Of a stretch of 60,857 bases of DNA, positions 37,501 through 47,302 are shown in pieces. This DNA comes from Mnemiopsis leidyi. Taxonomy: Eukaryota > Ctenophora > Tentaculata > Lobata > Bolinopsidae. Below the pieces are notes generated by a model that was not told the DNA's origin, searched no databases, and saw only the letters and a list, made by a program, of their open reading frames with translations. Within the stretch, counting starts at the first letter, position 1, and each line of letters opens with the position of its first letter. The stretch lies in NCBI GenBank assembly GCA_000226015.1, contig JH153219.1, positions 79,912 to 140,768 on the forward strand, written 5' to 3'. Both the position numbers and the translations under genes were made by a program.

Positions 37501-38993
37501 ACATTCAAAACAGGAAACTTCGTCGAACACAAACAATTCTGGGATTCAGACAAATTTCAATAACTGTTTGTTGATTATGGTCATGGGGAGAAGCACAGTG
37601 TTCAATTTAATTACATCAAAAAGAAATTTAAATAGCTTAATGGATTGTTGGTCCCAATAGAGGAGGAGAAGGAATAGAAACTGAAACGCAATTAACTTTG
37701 AGTTCTAATTAAGACCATGTTTGCTTTTCAGGAAGATATAACTGCTGAAATTTTGAGTGCTCTACCATACTCTAACGAGGACGCTAATTTAGCAGTGTTA
37801 GACCGTAACCGGATACTGAAGATTTCCAAAGTATTCCAGAATATTACCAAACCATTGTTAACCGCCCAAAAAGTCCTTAACATTGTGACTTACGCTGGCC
37901 CTTTTATCAGGTTTTCATATTAAACACTATTTAACTGTAAAGCTGCTATTCTGAAATTTCATAATTTGATATTCTAATCACAAACCAAGCAATGATCGAA
38001 GAATTCCCCTACATTTAAACTAATTTCAGGTTCAGTTTGGAAGACTTTGTTGCAGGATGTGGACACATGGTCAAGACTCCAGTTGCAGGCACCCAGTCCT
38101 CCTCGTCTAGCTACAACACTCCACCACTCTCCGCTCACAGTGTCAGTTCTAACGAAGAGTCCTCTCCACAAGCCTCCCTCAACGATTCAGATGACGAAGA
38201 GAAGATTCTAGCTGACACGATCTGTAACGCTTTGGAGTATCACATTAGACGACGGTTCAACGAGACAGTCCGACTCACACAATGTCAGGATGCCGCTAAA
38301 ATGTACCTTTCTACCCTGGCCAAGCATTGCCGAATCACCTTATCTCTAGCTCTTATTTCGGCGGGAAGAACACCGGATTGGTACCCGGAATCCGACTGCA
38401 TTTTGGACACTGAACCTGAGCCAGGTATCGGAAATCTCCTTCGTCTACTGGATGTGTTGAAGTATATCATGATGCAGCTAGGCTGTCCAGCACCTGCTAC
38501 GTTTGAGTGGCTACACGTATACAGCGCTTACAAGACACTTTCCACGGAACTTTTTCTACGACGGCTGTCCAACAAGTCGATCAAGGTTACTCCAACTTCT
38601 GTCAAGAAGTTCCTGGTCCTGATCCCAAAAGAACCCGAGTCTCAAGTCTTATGCAGTGCTCTAGTGGCCTCCCTTTCTCGTGCCCAAGCTCTCCAAGCTC
38701 TAAAAGCGTGGGACAGTCCCAGTTACCGAAGTTTTACCGCTCAAAACTACCTGGTTGCACTCCGCAACAAGCTGGGAGCTGACCTACGGGGACCAGCAGA
38801 ACCCATGTCCGACACTCCGACCTACCTCCGGGCTCATCCCTTCATCCCGGTCAACAGTTTCTACTCCTACCTTTACCACAAAGTTAACCTGCCGGATCTG
38901 TCCAGGAAGTTACAGGCCCTGAGTGACATGAGCATGGAGAGGACCAGGGAGATAGAAACTGATGCCACCCTTAGGGGCATCACTTTTTACTAG
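25589..38993 (+). CDS. GSAP: Gamma-secretase activating protein homologue (GSAP)
   Basis: Fourteen exons: 25589-25865, 26489-26604, 26993-27065, 27204-27247, 27485-27592, 27694-27824, 33945-34090, 34519-34642, 35486-35562, 35759-35856, 35943-36050, 36152-36262, 37732-37910 and 38030-38993. All phases agree and give 851 residues, close to the vertebrate length of about 850. Matches to vertebrate GSAP include NPEKNLL, SCLVELI, WYQIDLPAMRLYYIYLQQK, MFNVYQFSS, QYFVYLIHSG, and the large last exon with NKSIKVTPTSVKKFLVLIP and FIPVNSFYSYLYHKV. In mammals GSAP and its C-terminal 16-kDa fragment modulate gamma-secretase cleavage of APP; its role in invertebrates is unknown. Intron 6 (27825-33944) contains two 7TM receptor genes. 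AATAAA lies at 39031-39036. Exon 12 could start at 36092 in frame, but similarity favours 36152. Confidence 0.8.
25950..26160. repeat. Cluster of GTCCG/CGGAC dyads in GSAP intron 1
   Basis: A dense set of short inverted motifs such as ACCGAAAGTTCGGT, TTCGGACAACTGTCCGC and ATTGTCCGAAGCGGAC. A related pair lies near 26383-26412. The pattern suggests a decayed hairpin element or an array of a palindromic site. Confidence 0.55.
29147..30214 (+). CDS. Seven-transmembrane receptor A, nested in GSAP intron 6
   Basis: An uninterrupted ORF of 355 residues starting MHLPSSPTNLV. Hydrophobic segments fit seven helices: TM1 around ALSVYIIFQNSIIIY; TM2 LLFMLIAAVDIGNA (Asp as in class A LxxxD); TM3 ending LTVVKTINIVNPF where class A has DRY; TM4 IYISLCSIIIFYFAL; TM5 LIVIQLCLPGIIVLV; TM6 LTVFMISLLYVCSV; TM7 YTLPLVNAALFPTI followed by RKPDLR, replacing NPxxY. 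Cysteines in ECL1 (LLCLEN) and ECL2 (IKCTTY) could form the usual disulfide. It looks like a divergent rhodopsin-class receptor of a lineage-specific, possibly chemosensory family. The ligand is unknown. It has no introns and lies on the same strand as its host gene. Confidence 0.75.
   Translation: MHLPSSPTNLVTTSVHYYSGTEWHFLSPINTALSVYIIFQNSIIIYHYHRDWERISSLLFMLIAAVDIGNACSELGRNTLELLCLENSSIRLQSWGFVVLVLIGELCYVISSYLNLVLTVVKTINIVNPFYRLNSRAIYISLCSIIIFYFALFISDIIYVICERLNQNPIKCTTYRGLFHELDTLDILGEVMLIYYLNNGQLYSHFSAVLIVIQLCLPGIIVLVCAVLQMFYIKKAFSRSENQVVNTANHANLTVFMISLLYVCSVSVYSYRMLVQHIQILIHNAYTPFDYRLLSFGKYTLPLVNAALFPTILTLRKPDLRAQFRNYIVKMLLLPLTIFGKVRSLVPRRSGYIQI
30862..31086. repeat. 56-bp minisatellite, four copies
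   Basis: Four near-identical 56-base units beginning AAGTGGTAGTTAGAATG in copy A of the duplicated unit. In copy B only one unit is visible after an N gap (33386 onward), so the array may have been truncated there by assembly. Confidence 0.95.
31330..31540. repeat. 28-bp tandem array
   Basis: About seven copies containing CTCTGATATGGTACACAC form the end of copy A. Related degenerate copies lie at 33690-33930 and reach the acceptor of GSAP exon 7. Confidence 0.9.
32000..33067 (+). CDS. Seven-transmembrane receptor B, nested in GSAP intron 6
   Basis: Paralogue of receptor A with the same length, 355 residues, and the same start and end. The N-terminus, TM1-TM3, the TM6 start and the C-tail are nearly identical to receptor A, including at many silent sites. 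Differences cluster at the TM4 end, ECL2 and TM5 (for example ISDTFCIINDRWNQNPLKC against ISDIIYVICERLNQNPIKC) and between TM6 and TM7 (FRMLFQHIQMFIYNTYTPFH). No stop or frameshift, so it is likely functional. Same lineage-specific 7TM family; ligand unknown. Confidence 0.75.
   Translation: MHLPSSPTNLVTTSVNYYYGTEWHFLSPVHTALSVYIIFQNSIIIYHYHRDWERISSLLFMLVAAVDIGNACSELGRNTLELLCLENSSIRLQSWGFVVLVLIGELCYVISSYLNLFLTVVKTISIVNPFYRLNNHAIYISLCSILIFYFALFISDTFCIINDRWNQNPLKCTVYGGLFHELDSLDFLGVVMLIQCFINFQFYSLFSAVLLIIQLCLPGIIVLVCMLLQMFYIKKAFSRSENQVVNTANHANLTVFMISLLYVCSVSVYSFRMLFQHIQMFIYNTYTPFHYRLLSFGKYTLPLVNAALFPTILILRKPDLRAQFRNYIVKMLLLPFTIFGKVRSLVPRRSGYIQI
33376..33385. other. Assembly gap (10 N)
   Basis: Ten N in the copy B unit, exactly where copy A carries AT-rich flank and the 56-bp array. 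The missing sequence is probably several hundred bases. Confidence 0.98.
34574..34748 (+). repeat. Partial tandem duplication of GSAP exon 8 with splice sites
   Basis: A unit of about 76 bases starting GTTTTTCTCCCTAGCGGGC covers the 3' half of exon 8 and its donor. A second full copy starts at 34650 and a truncated third at 34725. Each full copy carries an acceptor-like TTTTTCTCCCTAG and a donor (GCTAGGTAAG). If copy 2 were spliced as a 55-base exon it would shift the frame. Confidence 0.9.
34774..34905. repeat. Degenerate short tandem repeat in GSAP intron 8
   Basis: Five or six variants of CTGTGAAATGTAAGATT, spaced irregularly, directly before the 14-bp array. Confidence 0.8.
34916..35180. 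repeat. 14-bp minisatellite in GSAP intron 8
   Basis: About 18 copies of GTTGTATACTGCAG, with one imperfect unit near 35092. Because 14 is not a multiple of three, the array is open in several frames and gives spurious repetitive ORFs on both strands. Confidence 0.97.
36263..37731 (+). other. GSAP intron 12
   Basis: A 1.47-kb intron with a GC-rich purine-pyrimidine patch (GCACGCACGTACGTAC near 36410). No exon or element recognised. Confidence 0.6.
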
Positions 38994-39030
38994 GACTTTA
39001 TTGAATATCGATATAAATCCATTGATCATC

Positions 39031-39036
39031 AATAAA
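39031..39036 (+). terminator. GSAP polyadenylation signal
   Basis: AATAAA lies 38 bases after the GSAP stop codon, giving a very short 3' UTR. Confidence 0.7.
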
Positions 39037-40014
39037 CTTCTAGTTGGTTAAGTAAACTTTATGTTATCTGAAAATCGTTCATTATTTTACTCTGAAAATA
39101 ACATTTGGAAAGTTTCAATTGCTGAAGAAAAGTTTGCTGCATTGTAAGCCTTATGACACAGCGTAAAACTGTAAAACCGCTTTTAGTTATTAGGGTTAAA
39201 GTATTCTAAAGTTTTCTTTCAATGTTTTGTAAATGCGTTTATTCTAACAGTCGAAAGATAGCAGTATTCAGTAAGTTGTCTAAATCTAAAAATTAAAGTT
39301 CGACGCGGAGTATATAACTTAGAGCCTCTTCTATTGCTTAACTTACCACCAAATTTAGCTTCATGTTTCAAACTTAATCGTTGAGTAATTCTTATCTTTG
39401 TAATGAGGCTTTGTGGTTTTGAATAGAATATCGCTTTCTTAATTTTGTAGACAATGGTAATACGCCAGAATAATGTGTTATGTTTTGTTCTCAATTTCAT
39501 GAATTTTTACAAATAAGATAGCCTTTAGCCTAGACGTGAAGTGACCATAAACTCTGTTTTATTTTTCCAGATATTTCGATTTCGATTTACTGCATCGCTG
39601 GCGATTGTCAGTGGATAATAATTGTTAATATGACTATGGTGATTTGTTTGTAGAGGTTAGTGTTGTTAATCAAACAATAAAATCCATCATTATGATCAAT
39701 TTTATAAAGAGTATTTTTAACAAAATAGGATATTGAAATGTTTATCAAACCATGTAATTTTGTGAAATGAGATCACCACGTCTTTTTTTGCATTTTCATT
39801 ACTTCATCCTATTGACTATCAGAACTTTACTTACTTATTTTCCCGAGATTCCTCAGAATAATTTACCTTTCATCTCAAAAATCGCTTTTAAAAATATTCA
39901 AAGTTCAGCTGTTCTATATTAATCTGCATAACTGTATCACCAATTGGCAAACTTTATAAATAAAATAACAATAAATAGGTTCCCAATTCCAAAATACCGC
40001 AAAAGTCTACCATA
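39037..40014. other. Convergent intergenic region, GSAP / ETS gene
   Basis: AT-rich, about 1 kb between two gene ends. No gene or repeat recognised. Confidence 0.6.
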
Positions 40015-40020
40015 TTTATT
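40015..40020 (-). terminator. Polyadenylation signal overlapping the ETS stop codon
   Basis: On the minus strand the last codons run GAA TAA A, so the TAA stop (40016-40018) is itself part of an AATAAA hexamer. If this signal is used, the 3' UTR would be only some 10-30 bases. Confidence 0.5.
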
Positions 40021-43000
40021 CAAATAATTTATCAAATCTTAAAGTGTTCTTAACACACCCAGTATCCAATACAGATATCTTCTGAAGGGCGCTCTCGCTC
40101 GGCATTACCAGAGCTGGCAGCTGAGCTGAGGTTATAACGCAAGGGTTGCTTGCAGAGAGATTTGCTGAGCTTATCATCAGAGGGTCTAAAGTTCGGGTTG
40201 GGTCCGCTGAAGACAGAGAGTCTGCACTGAGCCTCATTAGGTCTAAGCCCCCTGGGACGTGTCTTAGTTATATTCGCGGTGTTTAAAAATAGAACGCGCA
40301 AAATGTAAAGCTTTCTATATATATTTAAACAATATCTCCTACAGGATGGCTTATCTTAAATTAACTGTAACTTTTTTTCCTAGGATGGGCCCTGAAGTGG
40401 GGAGCAGACTGACAGATGAAGAAGGCGTGAAATGGTCTGGTCTAATTACTTGAGGTAGGTCACACTTAGTGTCCTTGTGTCCTCGTCATTTTGTGGCAAC
40501 AAGCACACGTGCGGGTGGGTTTTTCCACGTGCGTCGGTCAGGGGGTTGCGGCTTACCTTGCTGAAGAAAGAACTTGGGAAGTTGTTGAGTAAATGGAGAT
40601 TGGAGGGTGAGGAGCTGGGGCAGGGGGGACCGACCAGGATACCCCAACATAGAGAGAGGTTCAACTGTCCTTCCGCGCTGTGGGGTGACGCTACGTTTTA
40701 GTTACAACTCAATAATCACTAATCATGTCTAATTATCGGTGGCACCGTAAAAGTTTTACATCATTGGGCGTGAGAAACTCTCACTTTTCGGAACTTTTGC
40801 TCTCTGACGTACCCACGACAATCGTAACCTCCACAGTACGATCCGTAAGCACCACAACTCTCCACAGTTATTTTGAAAACCGTTTCAGGCACACACACAC
40901 ACACACCACGTCGCTCACTTGACATATGCGCCGTGAGGGAGACCGCACGGCCCCCTCCCTCACTTGTCGAGCTCTGCACCTCACCTTAATTTCCGAGAGC
41001 ATGTCGGTATCGGCTAGAGGACGCTTGAGACTGCCACGACTAGTCACGTGGGTGAAGGCGGACTGTTTTCGGGCCCTAGCCGGGTGTGTTGCCAGGGAGT
41101 TGTTGAGCAGCTGGGTAAAGTCCAGGGACTCGGGGTGCTCCACAAAGAAGTAAACCTGGTCAATGGGAAATTGTTCAAATCACGATAGATAAATGTGGGG
41201 GTTAAGCTAATTGTTGGCCGTTTAATTTCGAGGCGACGGGGCATTTACTTTTTAAAAATTTTCCCTTTACGTGTCGCTGCGTAACACGGGGGTTAACAGT
41301 GCCAAGTTTTTGCTGTCTCTTTTTTGTAAAAAATCCCGTCCTCCCATCTGTATCAACCCTTTTGTAACAGTTTATTTTTAGATTTCGTAACAGTCACTGC
41401 AGGTTCTTGTTGTCACGTGATCAGCCAAAAAATAGTTTTATAGTTGCGGCAAACCTCGTCTAGATTCTCATTTAAACCGGAGCATCGGACGGGATACTTG
41501 CAATAAAATTTGAACTGCCTTTGAGGTGTTGCTAGGTTGATAAATTGAAATGCACTTTAAGTCTCACTTTTGAAAGTATCTTGGTAAATTCTCACTCGAT
41601 TTTTGCAGAAATCATATACCCTTCACATATCTCATATCACTTTATTTTAAAACGTAATCTCGTTTTGCTTTTAGAAATTACAATTTTACATACTAATACT
41701 GATTTTCCAGTAAATACAGTCGCTTACAGTGATAATAATCGCCAAAAAAAATTCCTGGCACGATTTTTATCAAGTAACGTGAAAATATCTGGATATGATC
41801 TATTATTCAGATTATCTCTTGACTATATAATCTTCTATTTAGATTATCCGTAATATTCCCATTCCTTTACCTCCACGATATCTAGATTCTTGACGTACCT
41901 GTCTTTTTCCTGGGACGTGTTGAATGAGGTTTTTCCTGTAGTAGTATCTTAGTGCTCGTGAGAGTTTGTCGTAGTTCATTTTTGGGCGATTCTTTCTGTT
42001 TCCCCAGCGGGTCGCCATTTCTTTGCTGTTGATTACCTGATAATATAAAAGAATTAGATCAAGATTTAGGATATTTGTAGCTGCGATACAACAGCAAGAA
42101 GTTGAACGTATGATGTTTTCAAAGCGACCAAATATCAAGTCGTTCTTTTAATTGACGTATTTTTATGTTTCTCGCCTGCATTCGCTAAACATTTACGTCA
42201 TGAATTTGGCAGTGTGGAATGTGGAACACTACTTGAGATATGGTGACATCATATCAGGTTTGGAGCTCGGGTGGCCGCCTTTTTAGGTGTGGTTCAGTAC
42301 TTAGAGCTCGGGGAGCATTCTCATGACATTCTCATGCTATGTCAGCAGAACTGAGCTATTTAAGACCCCTTGCCTGACAGGAATCGTCATTTTCATCGCC
42401 AACTCCCGAATTACGTCAAAACTGCCAAATTGGTCCTTTTAAGGCACCCCAATCCACTTCTTGGCAATGCAAACGAACTGTGTTTCAGATTTTTTCTACA
42501 ATTTTGTTTGTCTCATCATCTCACGAAATCAATTCAAGCCATGCTCACTCAAATAACTACAGTTGCCCTTGATTTAACCTTGGTTATAGTGGTGGATTGA
42601 GTTGAAGGCTCTCTGTTTTGCGATCTAGATTAATCCATCCCACCTTGGGGTGTTCTGAGTAGCTCGCGCCAGCGTTCTTATTCTATCGATTTGGATATGA
42701 GACGTCTCAGTCTGCTAAGTCCGCTGTAGACAGGTCGGACGCTACTTTGAAGTGGCTAACGTGAAATGTAGATGATAATAACGTGAAATGTAGATGATAA
42801 TAACGTGAAATGTAGATGATACTTATCGACAATTGTTGCCAAAACTTTTTAATAACCCAATATTAACTCAGCTTATTTGTTTTATTATCTTAATTACATG
42901 GCTAATGATAAGACTGCTCTCTATGTTCGCTATGTAAAGAAAAATTTATTAGGCCATGAACGTAATTTTATTGTCGGACAACAATTTGACTTAAAATTGA

Positions 43001-46000
43001 ATCACCAGCATTTAGCAACATTCTAACTATAGATCCCTTTATCGAGTAAAAGTGCAAAAGATTAAATAATGCTGAAAATTTGCAACCGCTAAGAAGTAGG
43101 CTACGTCTCACGACACAGATTCGCCCGGGACTTGCCGGAAGAATTCAAGACAAGGAAATGAATTTTGACTCCAGGACGTGATTTGAGCAGTTGAACCAAT
43201 AACTTACATTAGCCCAGCCCAACTCATATTCCGCTCCGTACAATTTTAGCTCAGGTGACATGAGCATGAATGTTTTCCTAATCATTTTTCGGGTATTCAC
43301 TAATCGATGTAGCGATTCCTCTAAATATTGTACCGAGCAAGTGATTGGCTAATGAGGAAAATAAAGGCTTATCATTGGACGTTTGGATGAGTAGAGGCGG
43401 GTTTAGATCATGCCCCAGTAGGTACTGCTGGACTCAACCTGATAGGAAATGTAGTGCAGCGTGACACCCAGTACCGGAAATGCGGTGAACTCCTCGCCGG
43501 TTGTTGCCATAGCGACTCCTGTCAGTCGAGTGCCCAGCCCGTCAGGGCTGTATGAACCGGCGCCCTCTGATCCTAAAACCAGACTACGACATTGTATTCG
43601 GTTTTGTCTGTCGTCGTAAGCCGATACCTCTACAACGAGACCCTTAATCGGCGATAAAACTTTCGATTATCGTCAGGTGAACGCTGGCGAGGATTAATGA
43701 CGAGGGAAGAGAGAGAGAGAGGAGGGGCACATTCCCCCATTCCTCCTCCCCCCTTTGTGACTGGACATAATGTTTGCGTCGTGTGTCCCAGTGTCCTGGT
43801 TCAGGTGGATCGTCTACAAACCTTAAATTCCAGAGGATTCTCCGTCCAGGCGACGATTTCCTGACACGACTCATCGGCTAGGAGTTCGAGAATGAACTGC
43901 CACAACGTTACGCCCTGTCGACCACCTGAAACGATTCATTCAGTTAGAACTAGGTCCGACCTCCATAACAAGGATCTGTGAAGTTAACTTGGAAACTTTC
44001 GTATGGTCTCCCCACGTTTTAATTCAAGTAATGAGCCGTTGTCTGTTGTGAAGTAATAGTGTTTGTAGGAATGAAAGGAGGTGGATGGTATGTGACCTGG
44101 AGGAAAAGAGCTGTCCTCGGTGCTCCATGTGACCAACGTCTGTAGCACAGCAGGGAGATACTGGACGGGGAGATATGTACAGACGAAATAGTTGCTATAA
44201 TTTGAGGTGGAAGTTGTCCGATTGGGTAGTTCCCGTCAAGCTCCAGGTTCTATGTTGTAATACAATTAGATTGGCTGGGAACTCTTTAGACGCTTAACAA
44301 GAATTTAATTTACTAATGGATTACAGTTGATCAGGATATAGTGCTATTTCCTTAGAGGCTGGGAACTGCTCCAGCTAGACCAGGTTTAGTGTTGTCGGGG
44401 GAGGTGGTTAAGTTTGCAGACCTCCCCAAACATGATGGGGTGACCAGACGCTCCCTCACCTACATCCTCCACCGCTCTTTTCTCCAACCCGGCCGAGATG
44501 AGCTGGAGAGCGAGGAGAGTAGGTCAGAGTCAGACCTCGGACTTTAGTCTGTGAGTGTAAGATTCCAGAGGGTGGTCTCAATGTCGCGATTTAAAGAGAC
44601 ACTCATTTGGTTCCTCCGCTGAGTTGAGCTTGGCATGGATTAGACACTACTCCCTGAATTACTTAATTGTGACCGACCGAGTTCCACAATTCGAGAACGA
44701 TGAGACGCTACTCCACAGCTCCTTCGCTGCGCGACTAGACCCAACATTTCAGTTCCTTGAGAGGTCTCGGGGGTGCCGTTAGAGATCAGGAGACGCTACT
44801 AATTGTGAGCCCGTATCTCCTAAACCCGAAAGTGCCCCCAATCAATCAAACATTGGTGGAGGGATAGTCTTGTCTCAACCCCAAGACAGGGCACTTCAAA
44901 AGATGTTTGGGGGGAGGAGGAGGGGGGTTGACACTAACTTGACCCTCGAGCCGAGGAGTCTGCTGGCTCGAGCACCTGCTTCCCCTAGTATTTGTCAAGC
45001 CGGCTCCTTCTGCCCCGTCCGCCTCTCGCCGTATTTGTCCAAACAAATACCCCCAGATCGTGGAGCAAAGCGGGCACTGCCGGAGCCAACTCTTCCTCGT
45101 TCACCTGTCACACTGGCCACCGGAACTGAGATTTCCCCGGCTGTAGACTTAGGGACGCGGGGTCCTGTCACCCGTTTCCTCCATACTGCCCAGATTCTGA
45201 GACCCCTGTACGCTTCGTCTCCACGTGGTGGGCGGGGGCAGGGATAATGTCCCTTAATGTGCAGGCAAGAGCAGGGGCTCTGATATACTTGAGCTTGATA
45301 TGTGTGCTTCACACTTGAACTAAGTATAACTTCAGTACTTGATGAAGGGATCTCTGAATGAATCTTGCATATTTCGTGCGGTTGCACATCAGTGCGAAAT
45401 AGTATTCTCAAGCTAGCTAAGGACGTGGAAGTGGTGGAGAAGGTGGCTTGCAGCCCCACCAGTTCTACAGTTTTCAAATTCCAGCGTTCAGCCATTAAGC
45501 AGGATGCCGGAGTTAATGGTGAGGAGAAGCAGACGTGACCCAATTGTTCCCTCTGTTCGTGCCACGGGCACTTCTTTCTATCGCTTCCTAATTTTCGCGC
45601 CGCGATAATCAGTTTAAATTAAAGACTATATCTGAATTGTCGTAACGTATCGGTGGTTTAAGTTGGCGCCTCCTCGCCGTGTTTCCATGACACCGCGGAT
45701 AGACAGCATCCGCCGTCGGGGATGTCTCGTCTGAGATATCTGGTCACGTGACTGTTGTTGCTATGTGTGGGTGGTTGGTGTGATGTAAGGTGGTTTAATA
45801 TTGTAAATTGACGTTTCAGAATATATATTTAAGGACTTAGTTGTGTAAATTTTAGATCAAGATTTTTAGTATTGGTAAAGTACAAGGCATTTAAGATCGA
45901 TTCGAAAACCAACTGTTAGGAAATTAAATCCTAAGTATCGATGTTCAATAAAGATTAACAGCCTTAACTAAGTTGTTTTTCAAATAACTTTAAGGTCATG

Positions 46001-47302
46001 AAATACATCGGTAGACTTGATGATTGCCCTGACAAAACCAGGAACTTACAATCTATTCCGTTTGACGCTGAACGTCTAGACTCTGTCTTGGAATTTGGAA
46101 AATAATTCCTGTTCAGCTTGTCTTCTTCTCCTTCCACACTGCTATCTGACGATCGTCTTCTTTCTGGGGAAGACGGAGTTAGATACGGATTCAGCAGCTT
46201 CGCATAATCATTATCTAATGGTCCAATAGCAGTAAATTTTTCGTTGTGCCCAGACTTTCCACTTTTACCGAATTTCACCCACCTATCTTCGCAGGAAGCT
46301 CCCCTTCAACCTCTTCCTCCTCTTTTTCCTTCTTCACATTTCCCGAGCTCGGTGCCCCGACCATCAGATTGAACCTGTCCCCGGCTACTGGTTGTAACCG
46401 AGCTATATCCTCGGTCGTGATAACTGAGGACCGGTTGTAGGAGGGCTGGTCTCCGGGAGTCTGATAGTGCAGCGGTAACCTGGAGGATAAGAGGGTGTAA
46501 TGTGGTGGGGGTCTGGTGTGAAGGATATGAGACACGATTAGAGTATCCGCCACGGAAACGGGAACCTTGTCGCGGGGATAACTGTAACGATAATTTTAGT
46601 ATTGATCTAATGTTGTCGTTATTCAGGTAGCAAGATTTAAGTTTGTTAGTACTAGACTGGAAGTATTTATAGACTGTGATGTATCGGATTGTAACCTGTC
46701 TTGAGAAGAGTGAAGGCTGAGGGGTGGAGGAGAGACCGTTAGAGCTGGAGATTCGGGGGCTCCTCCAAGACTCGTGGGAGACAAGGTTGGGTCAAACGGT
46801 TTTTTCATTACAAAACTCTGGTGTTCTGGTGAAATGTGTTTGGGGGAGAGATGTTTGTGCTGGGTAGGTATCTGAGTCTCGAACGGAGGATGGGTTTGTT
46901 CTGCCCCGGGGGAATGTCGAACCAAGGCAGCTGTACTCTGGAGAAGATCTAGAGAGGAACGGAATATGTTGCCTCCTCGGATCCCAACCATGTGCTCGAT
47001 CTGAATGAGATTGAAAACTTTAAGTATATCCCAACGATCTTTTCGGCATAGTGAATACTCGAAAAGAACCGCATGGTTCAGCAATTACCTGTCAGTTGGC
47101 TTAAACTGTTTAGCTTAAACTTGAGAAACCTAACGACAGACAAAACTCTCACCAACTGAGGAGAGAGTCTACAGAGTCCAGCACCATCCACGTTAAACTC
47201 GGTAATGTCCAGCTCTTCTAGATCGTTAGCTTCACGTAGCCAACACAACCAGTTCTGGGCTTGTCTTTTCGTCCACTTGTACGGATCTGTGTGTAACGTC
47301 AT
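40016..47302 (-). CDS. PNT-domain ETS transcription factor, TEL/Yan-like layout
   Basis: Nine minus-strand exons in coding order: 47153-47302, 46696-47057, 46283-46581, 46050-46214, 43822-43925, 41899-42036, 40985-41155, 40557-40677 and 40016-40251; about 581 residues. The Pointed/SAM domain is at residues 5-85 ([45 protein letters not shown]). The ETS DNA-binding domain is at about 331-417 ([40 protein letters not shown]), with both recognition-helix arginines. An N-terminal PNT, long Ser/Pro linker and central ETS domain resemble ETV6/TEL and fly Yan; SPDEF and GABPA classes are alternatives. The linker has VKKEKE, a possible SUMO site. One intron is only 68 bases (46215-46282). The coding start may be further upstream, because the frame stays open to an acceptor near 47334. 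Confidence 0.82.
40893..40906. repeat. (CA)n microsatellite
   Basis: Short CA run in an intron of the ETS gene. Confidence 0.9.
42759..42826. repeat. 22-bp tandem repeat, three copies
   Basis: Three copies of a unit containing CGTGAAATGTAGATGATA in an intron of the ETS gene. Confidence 0.9.
43503..43516. promoter_or_regulatory. RFX X-box-like palindrome in an ETS intron
   Basis: GTTGCCATAGCGAC has two RFX half-sites (GTTGCC and, inverted, GTCGCT) with a two-base spacer. It lies between exons 5 and 6 of the ETS gene, not before a known start codon, so its role is open. Confidence 0.35.
43985..44180 (-). other. Coding-like ORF inside ETS intron 4 (minus strand)
   Basis: After a good acceptor (TCTCCCCGTCCAG) the minus strand is open for about 63 codons ([19 protein letters not shown], then [16 protein letters not shown]) to a stop. 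It could be an alternative last exon of the ETS gene, since it lies between exons 4 and 5. The phase does not clearly fit as a cassette exon. Unconfirmed. Confidence 0.25.
44395..44547 (+). other. Coding-like ORF inside ETS intron 4 (plus strand)
   Basis: An open stretch encodes [20 protein letters not shown], then a hydrophilic Glu/Ser-rich tail, and ends at TAG. Composition looks protein-like. It is antisense to the ETS gene and no other exon was found. It could be the last exon of a nested gene or chance. Confidence 0.2.
44548..46049. other. Remaining part of ETS intron 4
   Basis: GC-richer than its surroundings and open in overlapping ORFs on both strands at 44870-45543. Neither strand shows a family signature, and overlapping antisense ORFs are expected in such composition. 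Left unannotated as genes. Confidence 0.4.

Noticed and set aside
38507..38782. 91-residue ORF inside GSAP exon 14
   Set aside because: Shadow frame of the coding exon.
44870..45543. Overlapping ORFs on both strands, 125 and 182 residues
   Set aside because: No domain or splice pattern; antisense overlap in a GC-richer intron; no phase fit to the ETS exons.
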